Positions 43,601-51,575 of a DNA stretch of 64,000 nucleotides are shown in pieces. Position 1 is the first letter of the stretch; every line of letters begins with the position of its first letter. The position numbers and the translations under genes are program-made. Below the pieces are notes generated by a model that did no database searches, was not told where the DNA came from, and saw only the letters and a program-made list of their open reading frames with translations. Source of the stretch: an uncultured Eubacteriales bacterium (GTDB lineage: Bacteria; Bacillota; Clostridia; Oscillospirales; Acutalibacteraceae); NCBI GenBank assembly GCA_934647945.1, contig CAKUFK010000014.1, positions 1-64,000 on the forward strand. Reading direction: 5' to 3'.

Positions 43601-45396
43601 AGATCCTCCAGGCCCGCAGCAGCGGCGCGGACGGTGAAAAGGGTGTCTTCCTCACATGTCAGCGTGTAGTTGTCCGCTCGGAACCCGTCCCCATCCGCCA
43701 GCGCGAGGCTGCCGGAATCGATGGCATAGCGGCCTGGCGCTTCGCCGCTTTCTCTGGAGAGCGCCCCGGTGAAGGCCGGCGTTTCCCCGGGTATCGCTCC
43801 CCGATAGGTATAACGCAGTTCCGGGTCCGCCTGGCCGGTGAATTTTTCCTGATCCGGCAGCGGGACGACGGTCAGGCCGGCCCGGCCGATCAGCAGCTCG
43901 GCTTGTCCATAGTACGGATACCAGCCGTTCTGTTCGGCGCGGTAATAGATGGTGTATCTGCCGGCATTCCGGTAGGAGGGCGGGGTGTCCCCATAGGGGC
44001 CGGACGGCGCCGCGGCATATGTGACCGTCACCCCGGCGGGCGCCTGGATCGCGATCGTGTGGTCCAGGCCGTCGTACGGCCCGTTTTCCGGGGAGACGGC
44101 GAAGTCATCGGCGCCGAACATGCTCAGCAGCTCGAAGGTCAGCGCCTCCGACGGATCGGACGCGAATGTGGTGCCGGTGGCGGGGACGCGGGTGATGAGA
44201 GAATAGGTCCGCCCAGGGATCAGGCCCTCAAAAACCACATGGGGCGGATTGCCCTCCGCTACCCGCCAACTGGCGCCTCCGTCGAGTGAATAGACCTGTC
44301 CCGCAACCCCGCTGACAGTCAGGGTGTCGCCCGCGATGGCGATATCCGAACCGCCGCCGGGCAGGGAGGACGGTCCGGAAGGGGCGGCGGGCTTCGCGGG
44401 CTTTTCGCCAACGGCGATCAGACGGGGAGGGGCGTCCCCGGATAGGGGCACCAGCAGGATATCCCGGCCGAACAGGCGGTAAGCGCCCCCGTCGTCATCG
44501 GTCCCGGCCAAGGGGATTTCCCCTTTGGCGTCGGCCGTGACGGAATAGATGTCGTCACCCGCCGTGATCGTGTATGTCGCGGCGGGATCGAGATTGATCA
44601 GGGTTTCCGCTTCGAAATCGATGGCGGAGCGGGCCGGCTCGAAATTCAGGCAGCCGGCCTTGAGGAGCACGGCGGAGTCGAAGGCGTTGTCGATGACGTC
44701 GCCGATGGCGATCTTGACCTTCACCCGCTGCCCGGGCGTCACCGGCCTCGAACAGGTGAGCACGGTGGAAATGCCGTTGAACCCGCTCCGCTCAAAATCA
44801 GGGTCGGGCAGGAAACGGTTGGAAGCCTTGAGGTTCTGGATGGTCACCGGGCTCCCGTCGGGAAGCAGGGCGATGTTTTCACCGTCGATAAAGAGGCCGA
44901 ACACGTCGTTATACGGTTCATCCTGCTCGAATTCGCTGGAGGCGAAAACATACTGAAAGTTGAGCAGGTCGCCGGTGGCGATAAGTTCGAATTCCAGGAC
45001 GGCCGTGTCCTTGGTGGCGGCACCGCCGTTGAGACGGGTGAGGTCGCCGTCGGGCTGGTTCTGTACAGAGGGAAACCCCTTGCTGGCAGGGTCTCCCGGA
45101 TTAAAATCGGCCGCGGCGTCTCCCGTGCTCAGGATAACGCCCCCGTCCAGCCCGGTCAGCCCGGCCGCATCGGAAAAGGTTCCGATCTGGCATTTATCGG
45201 AACAGGTGGCCACGGCGCTGCCTTCAGTGGAGGCAAGAGGCGCCGACAGCAGATAATCGGCCAGCGCCGCGGCCTCCAGTCCTGTGGAAACGGTGAGGCC
45301 GGCCCGTGTCTGTGCCGACGTGGAAAACGGCGCCGCTCCGAGCAGTACGGCGCCGACGGTCAAAAGCGCCGCTATCCGGCTTGTCCATCCCTTCAT
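40666..45396 (-). CDS. Giant secreted choice-of-anchor-L / Ig-like surface protein
   Basis: This 1576-residue protein has a signal peptide (residues 1 to about 28, ending near STSAQ). A choice-of-anchor-L domain follows at about 32-245, with GVILSTGDAAADFNPGD and LNFQYVFASSEFEQDEPYND. A MBG-type domain lies near 495-590 (RYTYRGAIPGETPAF), followed by repeated bacterial Ig-like units that start with patterns such as DSEAPDVPTLSFGGYTPG and DRTVPTVSVSAGGYTGG. The end has a hydrophobic stretch (LIRLAFWSSLTTALLAFW) and a basic tail, probably a membrane anchor without LPXTG. It likely acts in adhesion. A good promoter lies upstream at 45453-45482. Confidence 0.85.
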   Translation of the reverse strand: MKGWTSRIAALLTVGAVLLGAAPFSTSAQTRAGLTVSTGLEAAALADYLLSAPLASTEGSAVATCSDKCQIGTFSDAAGLTGLDGGVILSTGDAAADFNPGDPASKGFPSVQNQPDGDLTRLNGGAATKDTAVLEFELIATGDLLNFQYVFASSEFEQDEPYNDVFGLFIDGENIALLPDGSPVTIQNLKASNRFLPDPDFERSGFNGISTVLTCSRPVTPGQRVKVKIAIGDVIDNAFDSAVLLKAGCLNFEPARSAIDFEAETLINLDPAATYTITAGDDIYSVTADAKGEIPLAGTDDDGGAYRLFGRDILLVPLSGDAPPRLIAVGEKPAKPAAPSGPSSLPGGGSDIAIAGDTLTVSGVAGQVYSLDGGASWRVAEGNPPHVVFEGLIPGRTYSLITRVPATGTTFASDPSEALTFELLSMFGADDFAVSPENGPYDGLDHTIAIQAPAGVTVTYAAAPSGPYGDTPPSYRNAGRYTIYYRAEQNGWYPYYGQAELLIGRAGLTVVPLPDQEKFTGQADPELRYTYRGAIPGETPAFTGALSRESGEAPGRYAIDSGSLALADGDGFRADNYTLTCEEDTLFTVRAAAAGLEDLILSPGAELSIRENPSAWNRAPIVLTPSNGYTRLSLDGSAWTDTLTLSSPGENQAASLYLQKPDGTIAQPITVYYNLDTEAPAGIRASYAPNRFFQFLHTVTFGLFFRETVTVTLTAEDSLSGVREFTYTLSDGRTGSTASSFRIDPQFIGSFIVTASDEAGNESAPVSFEAFAVDSEAPDVPTLSFGGYTPGQWTNTAVTVTVSGSSSLSGIKGYQVRTGNGPWQDMPALETAPATSEAPASVLSSILTADTDGETAYAFRAVSNNGLAGPATDPVVIAIDRTVPTVSVSAGGYTGGWTREDVTFTLSTVSSAPSSVVFEYSSDDGQTWHPLPGGILTLSQDICAAYRFRAVSEAGTAGEASPPIEVKIQKTPPPPAALVLAPEQPDGDDGWYVTNPTATITPPEPAGHPAPFTVYVQLYIGSVPIPALPFSSEAVLSLPGDGVYTLRVWTEDAAGNLSPVQTRTLSLDSAAPTGEILLAGQPGTASSPVPPCDFFRKEDVPVEITGNDGGDVSIAWQFLPLGRAPESDGWTPGNTLTLVPGQKGVVWARLTDRAGHMTLLCSRGTAVYSDASLASSSAFYSPDPSMPDHRDILIPLSWNGNTLDAIRLGDILLAEGTDYLIREDGVRLKKEALASFRDWPAKLALTIRPLDEPYAALPGNEAPVPMIFTVYNRVSAALPLLAEVPDGKMVYFTGEEAAPLRIQAVSPDGGTLSYQWYRNGQVLEGATQDHLIPSTAIPGVSVYTVSVTNTNADAEGQKTAVLQSPEMPVSILDLSLGSPVSEPGLPPLLSHPTLRELFPLALGGQDLLRLEQGGSLTLSFSIRPSRLTDAQKRAWEQHLEPETGGICLRLALDKTAVDAYGNEQTDELVYLSAPVRLTFAVPDSLQKSGRIFTLLSLDGDSWTLHSDLDSDTGTITIETDTLGEFALVYRDPSVSSPGTNAGGSVPLIRLAFWSSLTTALLAFWPKGKKKVPLRRN

Positions 45397-45452
45397 ATTT
45401 CATCCTCCCTTTTCGCATTCTCCCCAATTGGAAGAATCTGGTGAACGGCACC

Positions 45453-45482
45453 AGTATAGGAGAGCTGGAAAGGGAATGTCAA
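45453..45482 (-). promoter_or_regulatory. Promoter of the giant surface protein
   Basis: On the minus strand TTGACA (45477-45482) and TATACT (45453-45458) are 18 bases apart, 56 bases before the start codon. The rest of the gap to 45686 is AT-rich with no gene seen. Confidence 0.75.
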
Positions 45483-45619
45483 TGAAAAAGACTCGATATG
45501 GGAAAGATGCTCACAAAATATCTATTTGTGTGTTTTTGCCATAACACATGGGAAAAATTAGGCGATAAAGTACGAATTTTATAATGTGAATGATTTTATC
45601 ATTCTTATCATAAAACCAG

Positions 45620-45662
45620 GAAAAAACGCGGTGAAAGCAGCCCGGATGGGCCGCTTTCACCG
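45620..45662 (-). terminator. Terminator after the acetyltransferase gene
   Basis: CGGTGAAAGC and GCTTTCACCG (45629-45662) form a stem with a further GCCC/GGGC pairing; on the minus strand CGTTTTTTCC follows. Confidence 0.88.
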
Positions 45663-45686
45663 TGATATTCCAAGCCTTTCAGCCTA

Positions 45687-46193
45687 TCAGGATCGGTCCA
45701 AAACCAGGATGAGATGAGAGCCGGACCGGGCATAGGGACGGAAACCGCATTTTTCATAGCAGCGGATGGCCCGCGCGTTCCGCGCGTCGGGATCCATTGT
45801 GATTTTCCGGGCCTGATTCTCTTCAAACAGAAAATGGGTCATGGCCCGCAGTGCGAGGGTGCCGATGCCCCTGTCCCGGAATCGATCCTCCCCGATGAGC
45901 AGATCGATCCCCCAGACGCCGTCCCCGTGATCCCGGATGGGATAGAATTGGATATAGCCGACAGGCGTCCCGTCCGCCAAAATGAAACAGGGATGGACCT
46001 CCTCTTCCAGAAGAGAGGGGACGCGGTATTTCTTCACCACGTCTTCCAAGGACGGCGGGACGGGAAAATCGTCGGCGCCGTACCATTTCCGGACCGCGGG
46101 ATTGCAGAGCCAGGTTTTGAGCCGGGCATAATCCTCCCGGGCATCGGCCATCCCCCGGAACGTCAGGGATGGCGGGGCCTTCCTATTGTTCAC
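45687..46193 (-). CDS. GNAT-family N-acetyltransferase
   Basis: The 168-residue protein has the GNAT fold, close to aminoglycoside 6'-acetyltransferase-like members. The acetyl-CoA loop is GEDRFRDRGIGTLALRAM and motif B is NARAIRCYEKCGFRP, with WYGADDFP in the N-terminal part. The start is GTG 46193, supported by AGGAGG eight bases upstream. It lies 16 bases after the histidine kinase gene and is the last gene of that operon. Substrate cannot be read from the sequence; resistance is possible but unproven. Confidence 0.85.
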   Translation of the reverse strand: MNNRKAPPSLTFRGMADAREDYARLKTWLCNPAVRKWYGADDFPVPPSLEDVVKKYRVPSLLEEEVHPCFILADGTPVGYIQFYPIRDHGDGVWGIDLLIGEDRFRDRGIGTLALRAMTHFLFEENQARKITMDPDARNARAIRCYEKCGFRPYARSGSHLILVLDRS

Positions 46194-46208
46194 ACCGGCC
46201 GCCTCCTG

Positions 46209-47702
46209 TCAGATGGATTCGGCGGGCGGCCCGGCCTGCTCGAGCTCGATATAGAATTCCACGCCCGTCCGGTCGCCGTCCTGGCGGTTGAAGACGCCGC
46301 AGGGCATCCGGTGAGCCCGCATGATCGCCGCGACGACCGACAGGCCGATGCCGGTACCGCCGTAAGCGCGGGTGCGGGCCTTGTCCACCTTGTAAAAGCT
46401 TTCCCATATATGAGGCAGATCGGCGGGCGGGATACAGGCGCCGTCGTTGTAAACCGAGATGCGCACCCGTTCGTCACCGGCCCGCCGGATGACGCCCGAT
46501 ACCACCCCGCCGTCCCGCACATGGTGCAGCGCGTTGGAGAGGTAGTTGGAGAGGACGTTCTCGATGAGGAAGGCGTCGGCGCGCACGAAAACCGGCCGGT
46601 CGGCCGGCAGGGTGAGCTGGGCGTGCTTTTCCTCGAACAGGATGGCGTTTTTCCGCATGAGGTTGCCCAGCAGCTCGGCGATGTCGAAGGCTTCCGGCTC
46701 CAGTTGGCTGCTGCCGTCCTCGAGCTGCATGAGCAGGGTCATCTTTTTGATCATCTGGGACATTTTCTGGGATTCGTCCTCGATGACCCCACAGTAATAC
46801 TCCCGGTTGCCGGTGCCGGCGGCGATATCCTCCCGCAGCCCCTCGGCGTAGGCCTGGATCAGGGCGATGGGGGTCTTGAGCTCGTGGGAGACATTGGAAA
46901 TGAAGGCGCGCCTCGCCTCGTTCTGCCGCGTTTTTTCTTCCACATCGCGGGATAGGCGGCTGTTGGCGTCCTGCAGTTCCCGGATGGTGCGCTCAAGGGT
47001 GTCGGACATGGTATTGAGGCTGTTGCCGAGGTCAGCCAGCTCGTCCTTTCCGCGGCCGGTATACCGCTCGCTGAAATCCAGGCGGGCCACATTTTGGGCC
47101 AGATGGGACAGGCGCCGGATCGGACGGATGAAGCTGCGGGCGGCGAGGCAGACGATGAGGACGCTGATCAGCAGGGTGACCGCCCCGGAAAACAGCAGGA
47201 ACCGGTTGGAGATGGCGATGCTCTCCTCAATCGCGGCCACGGGGGTCTGGATGAGGATATACTCCCCGGAATGCAGGCGGCCGTACAGCTTGATGGAGCG
47301 GGACTGGAGGTAATCCTCGGGAATGGAGAGGCTTTTTTCCTCTTCCACGACCTGATAGGTCCCGGGAGACATGTCGAAATACGGGACCTGTATAAAGCCG
47401 GCGGTCCGGTTCTGAAAATCGTAAATCATGCGGCGGGTGTTCCAGATCAGGGTGAACATGTTGCTGGTCTGGGCGAGATCGTCCATGGCGCGGCGAAACG
47501 CCTCGTCGTCGTCCTGGATGAGGCGGTCCGCCTGGACGTATGCCTCCTCGAGGCCCTGCTTTTTCTGCTGGGTATAAAAGGACTGGAGGACGAAATTGTT
47601 GAGCAGCCAGTTGAACAGGAGGAGGAGCAGGATGCACAGCACCATCGCAGCCGTGATCTTCCACAGGACCGAGTGCAGGCCCTTGCGCTGTTTCGCTTCC
47701 AT
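46209..47702 (-). CDS. Sensor histidine kinase
   Basis: The 497-residue protein has membrane segments at about residues 15-38 and 168-190, enclosing a sensor domain of roughly 130 residues. A HAMP domain follows (SFIRPIRRLSHLAQNVARLDF), then the phosphoacceptor His273 in FISNVSHELKTPIALI. The ATPase domain has N-box ENVLSNYLSNALHHV and G-boxes in GGTGIGLSVVAAIM. The response regulator gene precedes it by 12 bases. The signal is unknown. Confidence 0.94.
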   Translation of the reverse strand: MEAKQRKGLHSVLWKITAAMVLCILLLLLFNWLLNNFVLQSFYTQQKKQGLEEAYVQADRLIQDDDEAFRRAMDDLAQTSNMFTLIWNTRRMIYDFQNRTAGFIQVPYFDMSPGTYQVVEEEKSLSIPEDYLQSRSIKLYGRLHSGEYILIQTPVAAIEESIAISNRFLLFSGAVTLLISVLIVCLAARSFIRPIRRLSHLAQNVARLDFSERYTGRGKDELADLGNSLNTMSDTLERTIRELQDANSRLSRDVEEKTRQNEARRAFISNVSHELKTPIALIQAYAEGLREDIAAGTGNREYYCGVIEDESQKMSQMIKKMTLLMQLEDGSSQLEPEAFDIAELLGNLMRKNAILFEEKHAQLTLPADRPVFVRADAFLIENVLSNYLSNALHHVRDGGVVSGVIRRAGDERVRISVYNDGACIPPADLPHIWESFYKVDKARTRAYGGTGIGLSVVAAIMRAHRMPCGVFNRQDGDRTGVEFYIELEQAGPPAESI

Positions 47703-47714
47703 AGACAGCCCTTT

Positions 47715-48410
47715 CTATGCTTCGAATTTGTATCCGATCCCCCGGATGGTGCGGATATGGTCGCCGTATTCACCGAGCTTGCCGCGCAGCTTTTTGATGT
47801 GGGTGTCCACTGTCCGGGCGTCCCCGTAATAATCATAGCGCCACACGTTGTCGAGGATTTTGTCCCGGGACAGGGCCATGCCGGCGTTGTTCATCAGGTA
47901 GAGCAGCAGCTCGAATTCCGTATAGGTCAGTTCGACCGGTTCGCCGTCCACCCGGACCACCCGTCCGGCCGTATCGACCGATAAGCCGGAGGGCAGGGCG
48001 GGGGAGGCGGTGGTGCCCGGGGCGGAACGCCGCCGCAGGACGGCTTCGATCCGCGCGGCCAGGATTTTCAGGCTGAAGGGCTTGGAGATGTATTCGTCGA
48101 CGCCCAGCCCGAAGCCCTGCAGTTCGTCTTCCTCTTCCGCTTTGGCGGTGAGCATGATGATGGGCACCGCGCTTTTTGCCCGGATGTGCCGGCATACCTC
48201 GAACCCGTCCATGCGCGGCATCATTACGTCGAGCAGGACGAGGTCGGGGGAACCGGCTTCAAAGCGTTCGAGCGCTTCGACGCCGTCGCCGGCCTCGTCG
48301 GTCTCATAGCCTTTGATATGCAGATAATCGGCGATGACGCGGCGCATCCGCGTCTCGTCGTCCACGATCAGGATGGTGGTTTTCGCAGTGTCCGGGGACG
48401 GGTGGGCCAT
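47715..48410 (-). CDS. OmpR-family response regulator
   Basis: The 231-residue regulator has a receiver domain (ILIVDDETRMRRVIADYLHI) with the phosphorylated Asp61 in LVLLDVMMPRMDG and a conserved Lys in YISKPFSLKILAARI. The C-terminal winged-helix domain has LTYTEFELLLYLMNNAGMAL and the recognition helix RTVDTHIKKLRGKLGEY. It is the first gene of an operon with the kinase and the acetyltransferase. A short inverted repeat lies 20 bases upstream. Confidence 0.95.
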   Translation of the reverse strand: MAHPSPDTAKTTILIVDDETRMRRVIADYLHIKGYETDEAGDGVEALERFEAGSPDLVLLDVMMPRMDGFEVCRHIRAKSAVPIIMLTAKAEEEDELQGFGLGVDEYISKPFSLKILAARIEAVLRRRSAPGTTASPALPSGLSVDTAGRVVRVDGEPVELTYTEFELLLYLMNNAGMALSRDKILDNVWRYDYYGDARTVDTHIKKLRGKLGEYGDHIRTIRGIGYKFEA

Positions 48411-48429
48411 GTCGGTCTCTCCTTTCGGG

Positions 48430-48445
48430 CGGATACGGGTATCCG
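48430..48445. repeat. Inverted repeat CGGATAC-GG-GTATCCG
   Basis: Two seven-base arms with a two-base spacer lie 20 bases upstream of the response regulator start. It could be an operator for autoregulation. Confidence 0.45.
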
Positions 48446-48576
48446 TGTGTTTTAGTGTAACCGATGATTATGTACGCTGTGTGAACTGTGAAAGATACGG
48501 TGACAAAGGCCGCACGGGATGGGTCCAGTATAGCATATCCCACGGAAAATGGACAGGGGGAAGGGGAAAGCCTGAT

Positions 48577-48611
48577 TAAAAAAATCCCCCGGGTTCCGCA
48601 GAACCCGGGGA
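48577..48611 (-). terminator. Terminator of gdhA
   Basis: CCCCGGGTTC (48602-48611 side) pairs with GAACCCGGGG around TGCG on the minus strand, followed by GATTTTTTT. Confidence 0.92.
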
Positions 48612-48627
48612 GGTTATCCCGAACGGA

Positions 48628-49959
48628 TCAGACCACGCCCTGCGCCATCATGGCGTCGGCGACTTTTACGAAACCGGCGATGTTGGCGCCCATGACGTAG
48701 TTGCCCTTGCAGCCGTATTTTTCGGCCGCGGCGTAGGCGTTCTGATGGATGCCTTTCATGATGCCGTGGAGTTTCTCGTCCACTTCCTCGAAGCTCCAGC
48801 TCAGCCGCATGGAGTTCTGGCTCATTTCCAGGGCGGATGTGGCCACGCCGCCGGCGTTGGCCGCCTTGCCGGGGCCGAAGGCCACGCCGTTCTGCTGCAG
48901 GTATTCGGTCGCCTCCAGGGTGGTGGGCATGTTGGCGCCCTCGGCCACCACCTTGACGCCGTTTTTCACCAGCAGCTTCGCGTCGTCGAGCAGCAGCTCG
49001 TTCTGGGTCGCGCAGGGCAGGGCGATGTCGCAGGGAACGCTCCAGATGCCCTTGCCTTCGTGGTATTCGGCGGAGGGACGGGCGTCGGCGTATTCCTTGA
49101 TCCGGCCGCGGCGGACCTCTTTGATCTCCTTGACCAGAGCGAGGTCGATGCCGTCCTTGTCATACACCCAGCCGTTGGAATCGCTCAGGGCCACGACCTT
49201 GGCGCCGAGGGATTGGGCCTTTTCGGTTGCGTAGATGGCCACGTTGCCGGAGCCGGAAACCACGACAGTCTTTCCCTTGAAGGAATCACCCATGACCTTC
49301 AGCATTTCCTCGGTGAAATACACCAGGCCGTAGCCGGTCGCCTGGGTGCGGGCCAGAGAGCCGCCGTAGGTCAGGCCTTTGCCGGTGAGCACGCCCTCAT
49401 ACCGGTTGGTCAGGCGCTTGTACTGGCCGAAGAGATACCCGATCTCCCGGGCGCCCACGCCGATATCGCCGGCGGGTACGTCGGTGTCCGCACCGATGTG
49501 GCGGTACAGCTCGGTCATGAAGCTCTGGCAGAACCGCATGACCTCATTGTCCGACTTGCCCTTGGGATCGAAATCGGATCCCCCCTTGCCTCCGCCGATG
49601 GGCAGGCCGGTCAGGGAGTTTTTGAAGATCTGCTCGAAGCCCAGGAACTTGATGATGCCCAGGTTGACCGACGGATGCAGCCGCAGCCCACCCTTGTAGG
49701 GGCCGATGGCGCTGTTGAACTGGACCCGGAAACCCCGGTTGACCTGTACGTTGCCCGCGTCGTCCACCCACGGGACCCGGAACATCACCACCCGTTCCGG
49801 CTCTACGAGCCGTTCGAGCAGGGCAGCCTTCTGGTACTGGGGATTGGCCTCGATGACCGGTTCCAGGGAGTGCAGGACCTCGGTAGCAGCCTGGATGAAC
49901 TCCTCCTGGGCGGGGTTCTTGCGGATCAGCTCCGCAAGGACGGATTCGACATACGACAT
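48628..49959 (-). CDS. gdhA: NADP-type glutamate dehydrogenase
   Basis: The 443-residue enzyme makes glutamate from 2-oxoglutarate, ammonia and NAD(P)H, the main ammonia entry in many gut clostridia. The substrate Lys is in GPYKGGLRLHPSV, and the family signatures are LTGLPIGGGKGGSDFDPKGK and the nucleotide motif VVSGSGNVAIYA. Length matches hexameric GdhA. ATG 49959 follows AAAGGAGAGG; the longer frame is rejected. It is monocistronic, with a strong promoter and terminator, and divergent from the pyrimidine operon. Confidence 0.95.
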   Translation of the reverse strand: MSYVESVLAELIRKNPAQEEFIQAATEVLHSLEPVIEANPQYQKAALLERLVEPERVVMFRVPWVDDAGNVQVNRGFRVQFNSAIGPYKGGLRLHPSVNLGIIKFLGFEQIFKNSLTGLPIGGGKGGSDFDPKGKSDNEVMRFCQSFMTELYRHIGADTDVPAGDIGVGAREIGYLFGQYKRLTNRYEGVLTGKGLTYGGSLARTQATGYGLVYFTEEMLKVMGDSFKGKTVVVSGSGNVAIYATEKAQSLGAKVVALSDSNGWVYDKDGIDLALVKEIKEVRRGRIKEYADARPSAEYHEGKGIWSVPCDIALPCATQNELLLDDAKLLVKNGVKVVAEGANMPTTLEATEYLQQNGVAFGPGKAANAGGVATSALEMSQNSMRLSWSFEEVDEKLHGIMKGIHQNAYAAAEKYGCKGNYVMGANIAGFVKVADAMMAQGVV

Positions 49960-50005
49960 GGGACCCTCTCCTTTATTACAAGATGCAGCTTGATCGCTGT
50001 TGCCT

Positions 50006-50034
50006 ATTATAATGGATAATCTGGTTTTTTGCAA
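50006..50034 (-). promoter_or_regulatory. Promoter of gdhA
   Basis: On the minus strand TTGCAA (50029-50034) and a perfect TATAAT (50006-50011) are 17 bases apart, 46 bases upstream of the start codon. Confidence 0.8.
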
Positions 50035-50220
50035 GAACTTTGAACGAAACTTTCATAAAAAATTCATTATCGGGCTGGGCTCGTCGTGTTTTCGCCAAAA
50101 TTTGATGGTTTTGAATGAGGGTTGTTGCGTTTGGATGAGGTTTGTCCGGTTCCTTCGGCTTTTTGTTGAAATACCGCAAGCTTTTTCATCGGCGGGGATG
50201 GATTTTTGTCAATGAAAGGA

Positions 50221-50249
50221 TTGTAACCTTTTGGCAACTATGCTATACT
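50221..50249 (+). promoter_or_regulatory. Promoter of the pyrC operon
   Basis: TTGTAA (50221-50226) and TATACT (50244-50249) are 17 bases apart. The start codon of pyrC lies 33 bases further, so the leader is too short for a classic attenuator. Confidence 0.75.
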
Positions 50250-50282
50250 ATACAGTTAGAAAGTCGAAGGGAGGCGGCCGGA

Positions 50283-51575
50283 ATGCCACAATGGCTGATC
50301 CGCGGAGCGAGAATAACCGATCCGTCGCAGGGGCTGGAAAACGAACCGCTCGATCTGCTCGTGCGGGACGGGGTGATTGCCGATTTCGGCCGGTCCCTTT
50401 CCGCCGATGCCCGTGAGATCCGGGTGGATGGCTGCCTTCTGCTCCCCGGCCTCGTGGACGCGCACGTGCATCTGCGGGACCCGGGCCAGACCCATAAGGA
50501 GGATATCGAATCCGGCTGCCGGGCCGCCGCCGCCGGCGGGGTGACGTCGGTGGCCTGTATGCCGAACACCAGCCCGGCCTGTGACTGTCCGGACGTGGTC
50601 CGGCAGATCCGGGACAAGGCGAAGGATGCGGCCGCGCGGGTCTATCCCGTCGCCGCCGTCACGGCATCGCTTGCAGGGGAACAGATGACGGATTTTGCGG
50701 CGCTCAAAGCGGCGGGGGCCGTGGCCGTGTCCGACGACGGCCGTCCCGTTCCCACCGGGGCGATGATGAAGCGGGCGCTGGAAGAGGCGGCATCCGCGGG
50801 GCTGCCGCTCCTGTCCCATAGCGAGGATTTGTCCATTGCGGCCGGCGGCATCATGCATGAGGGGAGCGTGTCCCGTTCTCTGGGAGTGCCGGGGATCCAC
50901 CCGGCCGCCGAGGAGGCCGCAACGGCCCGGGAGATCGCCCTCGCCGCCGCGACCGGCTGCCCGGTGCATATCTGCCATGTCAGTACAAAGGGGAGCGTGG
51001 AGCTGCTTCGGGACGCCCGCCGCCGGGGCGTGCCGGTGACGGGGGAGACCGCGCCCCATTATATTGCCTTAACCGACGCGCAGCTTCTCAGCCGGGACGC
51101 CGATTACCGCATGAATCCGCCGCTGCGTTCTGAGCAAGATGTAGCGGCGGTTTTGCAGGGCTTAAAGGACGGTACCCTGACCGTCATCGCCACCGATCAC
51201 GCCCCCCATGCCCCGGAGGAGAAAGCCGATTTTGTGAAGGCTCCCAACGGCGCGGTGGGCCTGGAAACCTCCCTTGCGGTCTGTTATACCAAGCTGGTCG
51301 TGCCGGGGCTGCTCACCTTGTCCGAACTGGTTACGCTCATGGCCTGGAATCCGGCCCGGCTGCTCCGTGTCCCGGGCGGCACCCTGCAAAAGGGCGCACC
51401 TGCCGACCTGATCCTGTTCGATCCGGCGGCGCACTGGACCGTCCGTCCGGACAAGCTCCACGGCAAATCCCGGAATACCCCCTTTAAGGGGATGGCTTTG
51501 ACAGGCAAGGTTAGGTTCACCATGCTGGGCGGCCGGGTGGTCTTTGCGGAAGGAGCGGCGTCATGGACAAGCTGA
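50283..51575 (+). CDS. pyrC: Dihydroorotase
   Basis: The 430-residue zinc enzyme closes carbamoyl-aspartate to dihydroorotate, third step of UMP synthesis. Zinc ligands His61 and His63 lie in VDAHVHLRDPG. Other motifs are GGVTSVACMPNTSPACD, VHICHVSTKGSVELL and TVIATDHAPHAPEEKA with the catalytic Asp. This is the class I type. ATG 50283 follows AGGGAGG and is preferred over the long upstream frame. Its 3' end overlaps rmuC by 13 bases. Confidence 0.95.
   Translation: MPQWLIRGARITDPSQGLENEPLDLLVRDGVIADFGRSLSADAREIRVDGCLLLPGLVDAHVHLRDPGQTHKEDIESGCRAAAAGGVTSVACMPNTSPACDCPDVVRQIRDKAKDAAARVYPVAAVTASLAGEQMTDFAALKAAGAVAVSDDGRPVPTGAMMKRALEEAASAGLPLLSHSEDLSIAAGGIMHEGSVSRSLGVPGIHPAAEEAATAREIALAAATGCPVHICHVSTKGSVELLRDARRRGVPVTGETAPHYIALTDAQLLSRDADYRMNPPLRSEQDVAAVLQGLKDGTLTVIATDHAPHAPEEKADFVKAPNGAVGLETSLAVCYTKLVVPGLLTLSELVTLMAWNPARLLRVPGGTLQKGAPADLILFDPAAHWTVRPDKLHGKSRNTPFKGMALTGKVRFTMLGGRVVFAEGAASWTS

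Larger units (their letters stand above)
49960..50282. other. Divergent intergenic region gdhA / pyrC
   Basis: This 323-base gap holds the gdhA promoter (50006-50034), an A/T-rich middle without a supported gene and the pyrC promoter (50221-50249). No PyrR-type anti-terminator was recognised. Confidence 0.65.

Noticed and set aside
45483..45620. Riboswitch upstream of the giant surface gene
   Set aside because: The AT-rich segment lies upstream of the promoter, so it is not transcribed into the leader, and no aptamer motif was seen.
49976..50179. Small minus-strand frame before gdhA
   Set aside because: It overlaps the gdhA promoter and lacks a ribosome site.
50250..50282. PyrR-binding attenuator before pyrC
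   Set aside because: The leader is only about 30 bases and holds no terminator/antiterminator pair or PyrR-binding loop.
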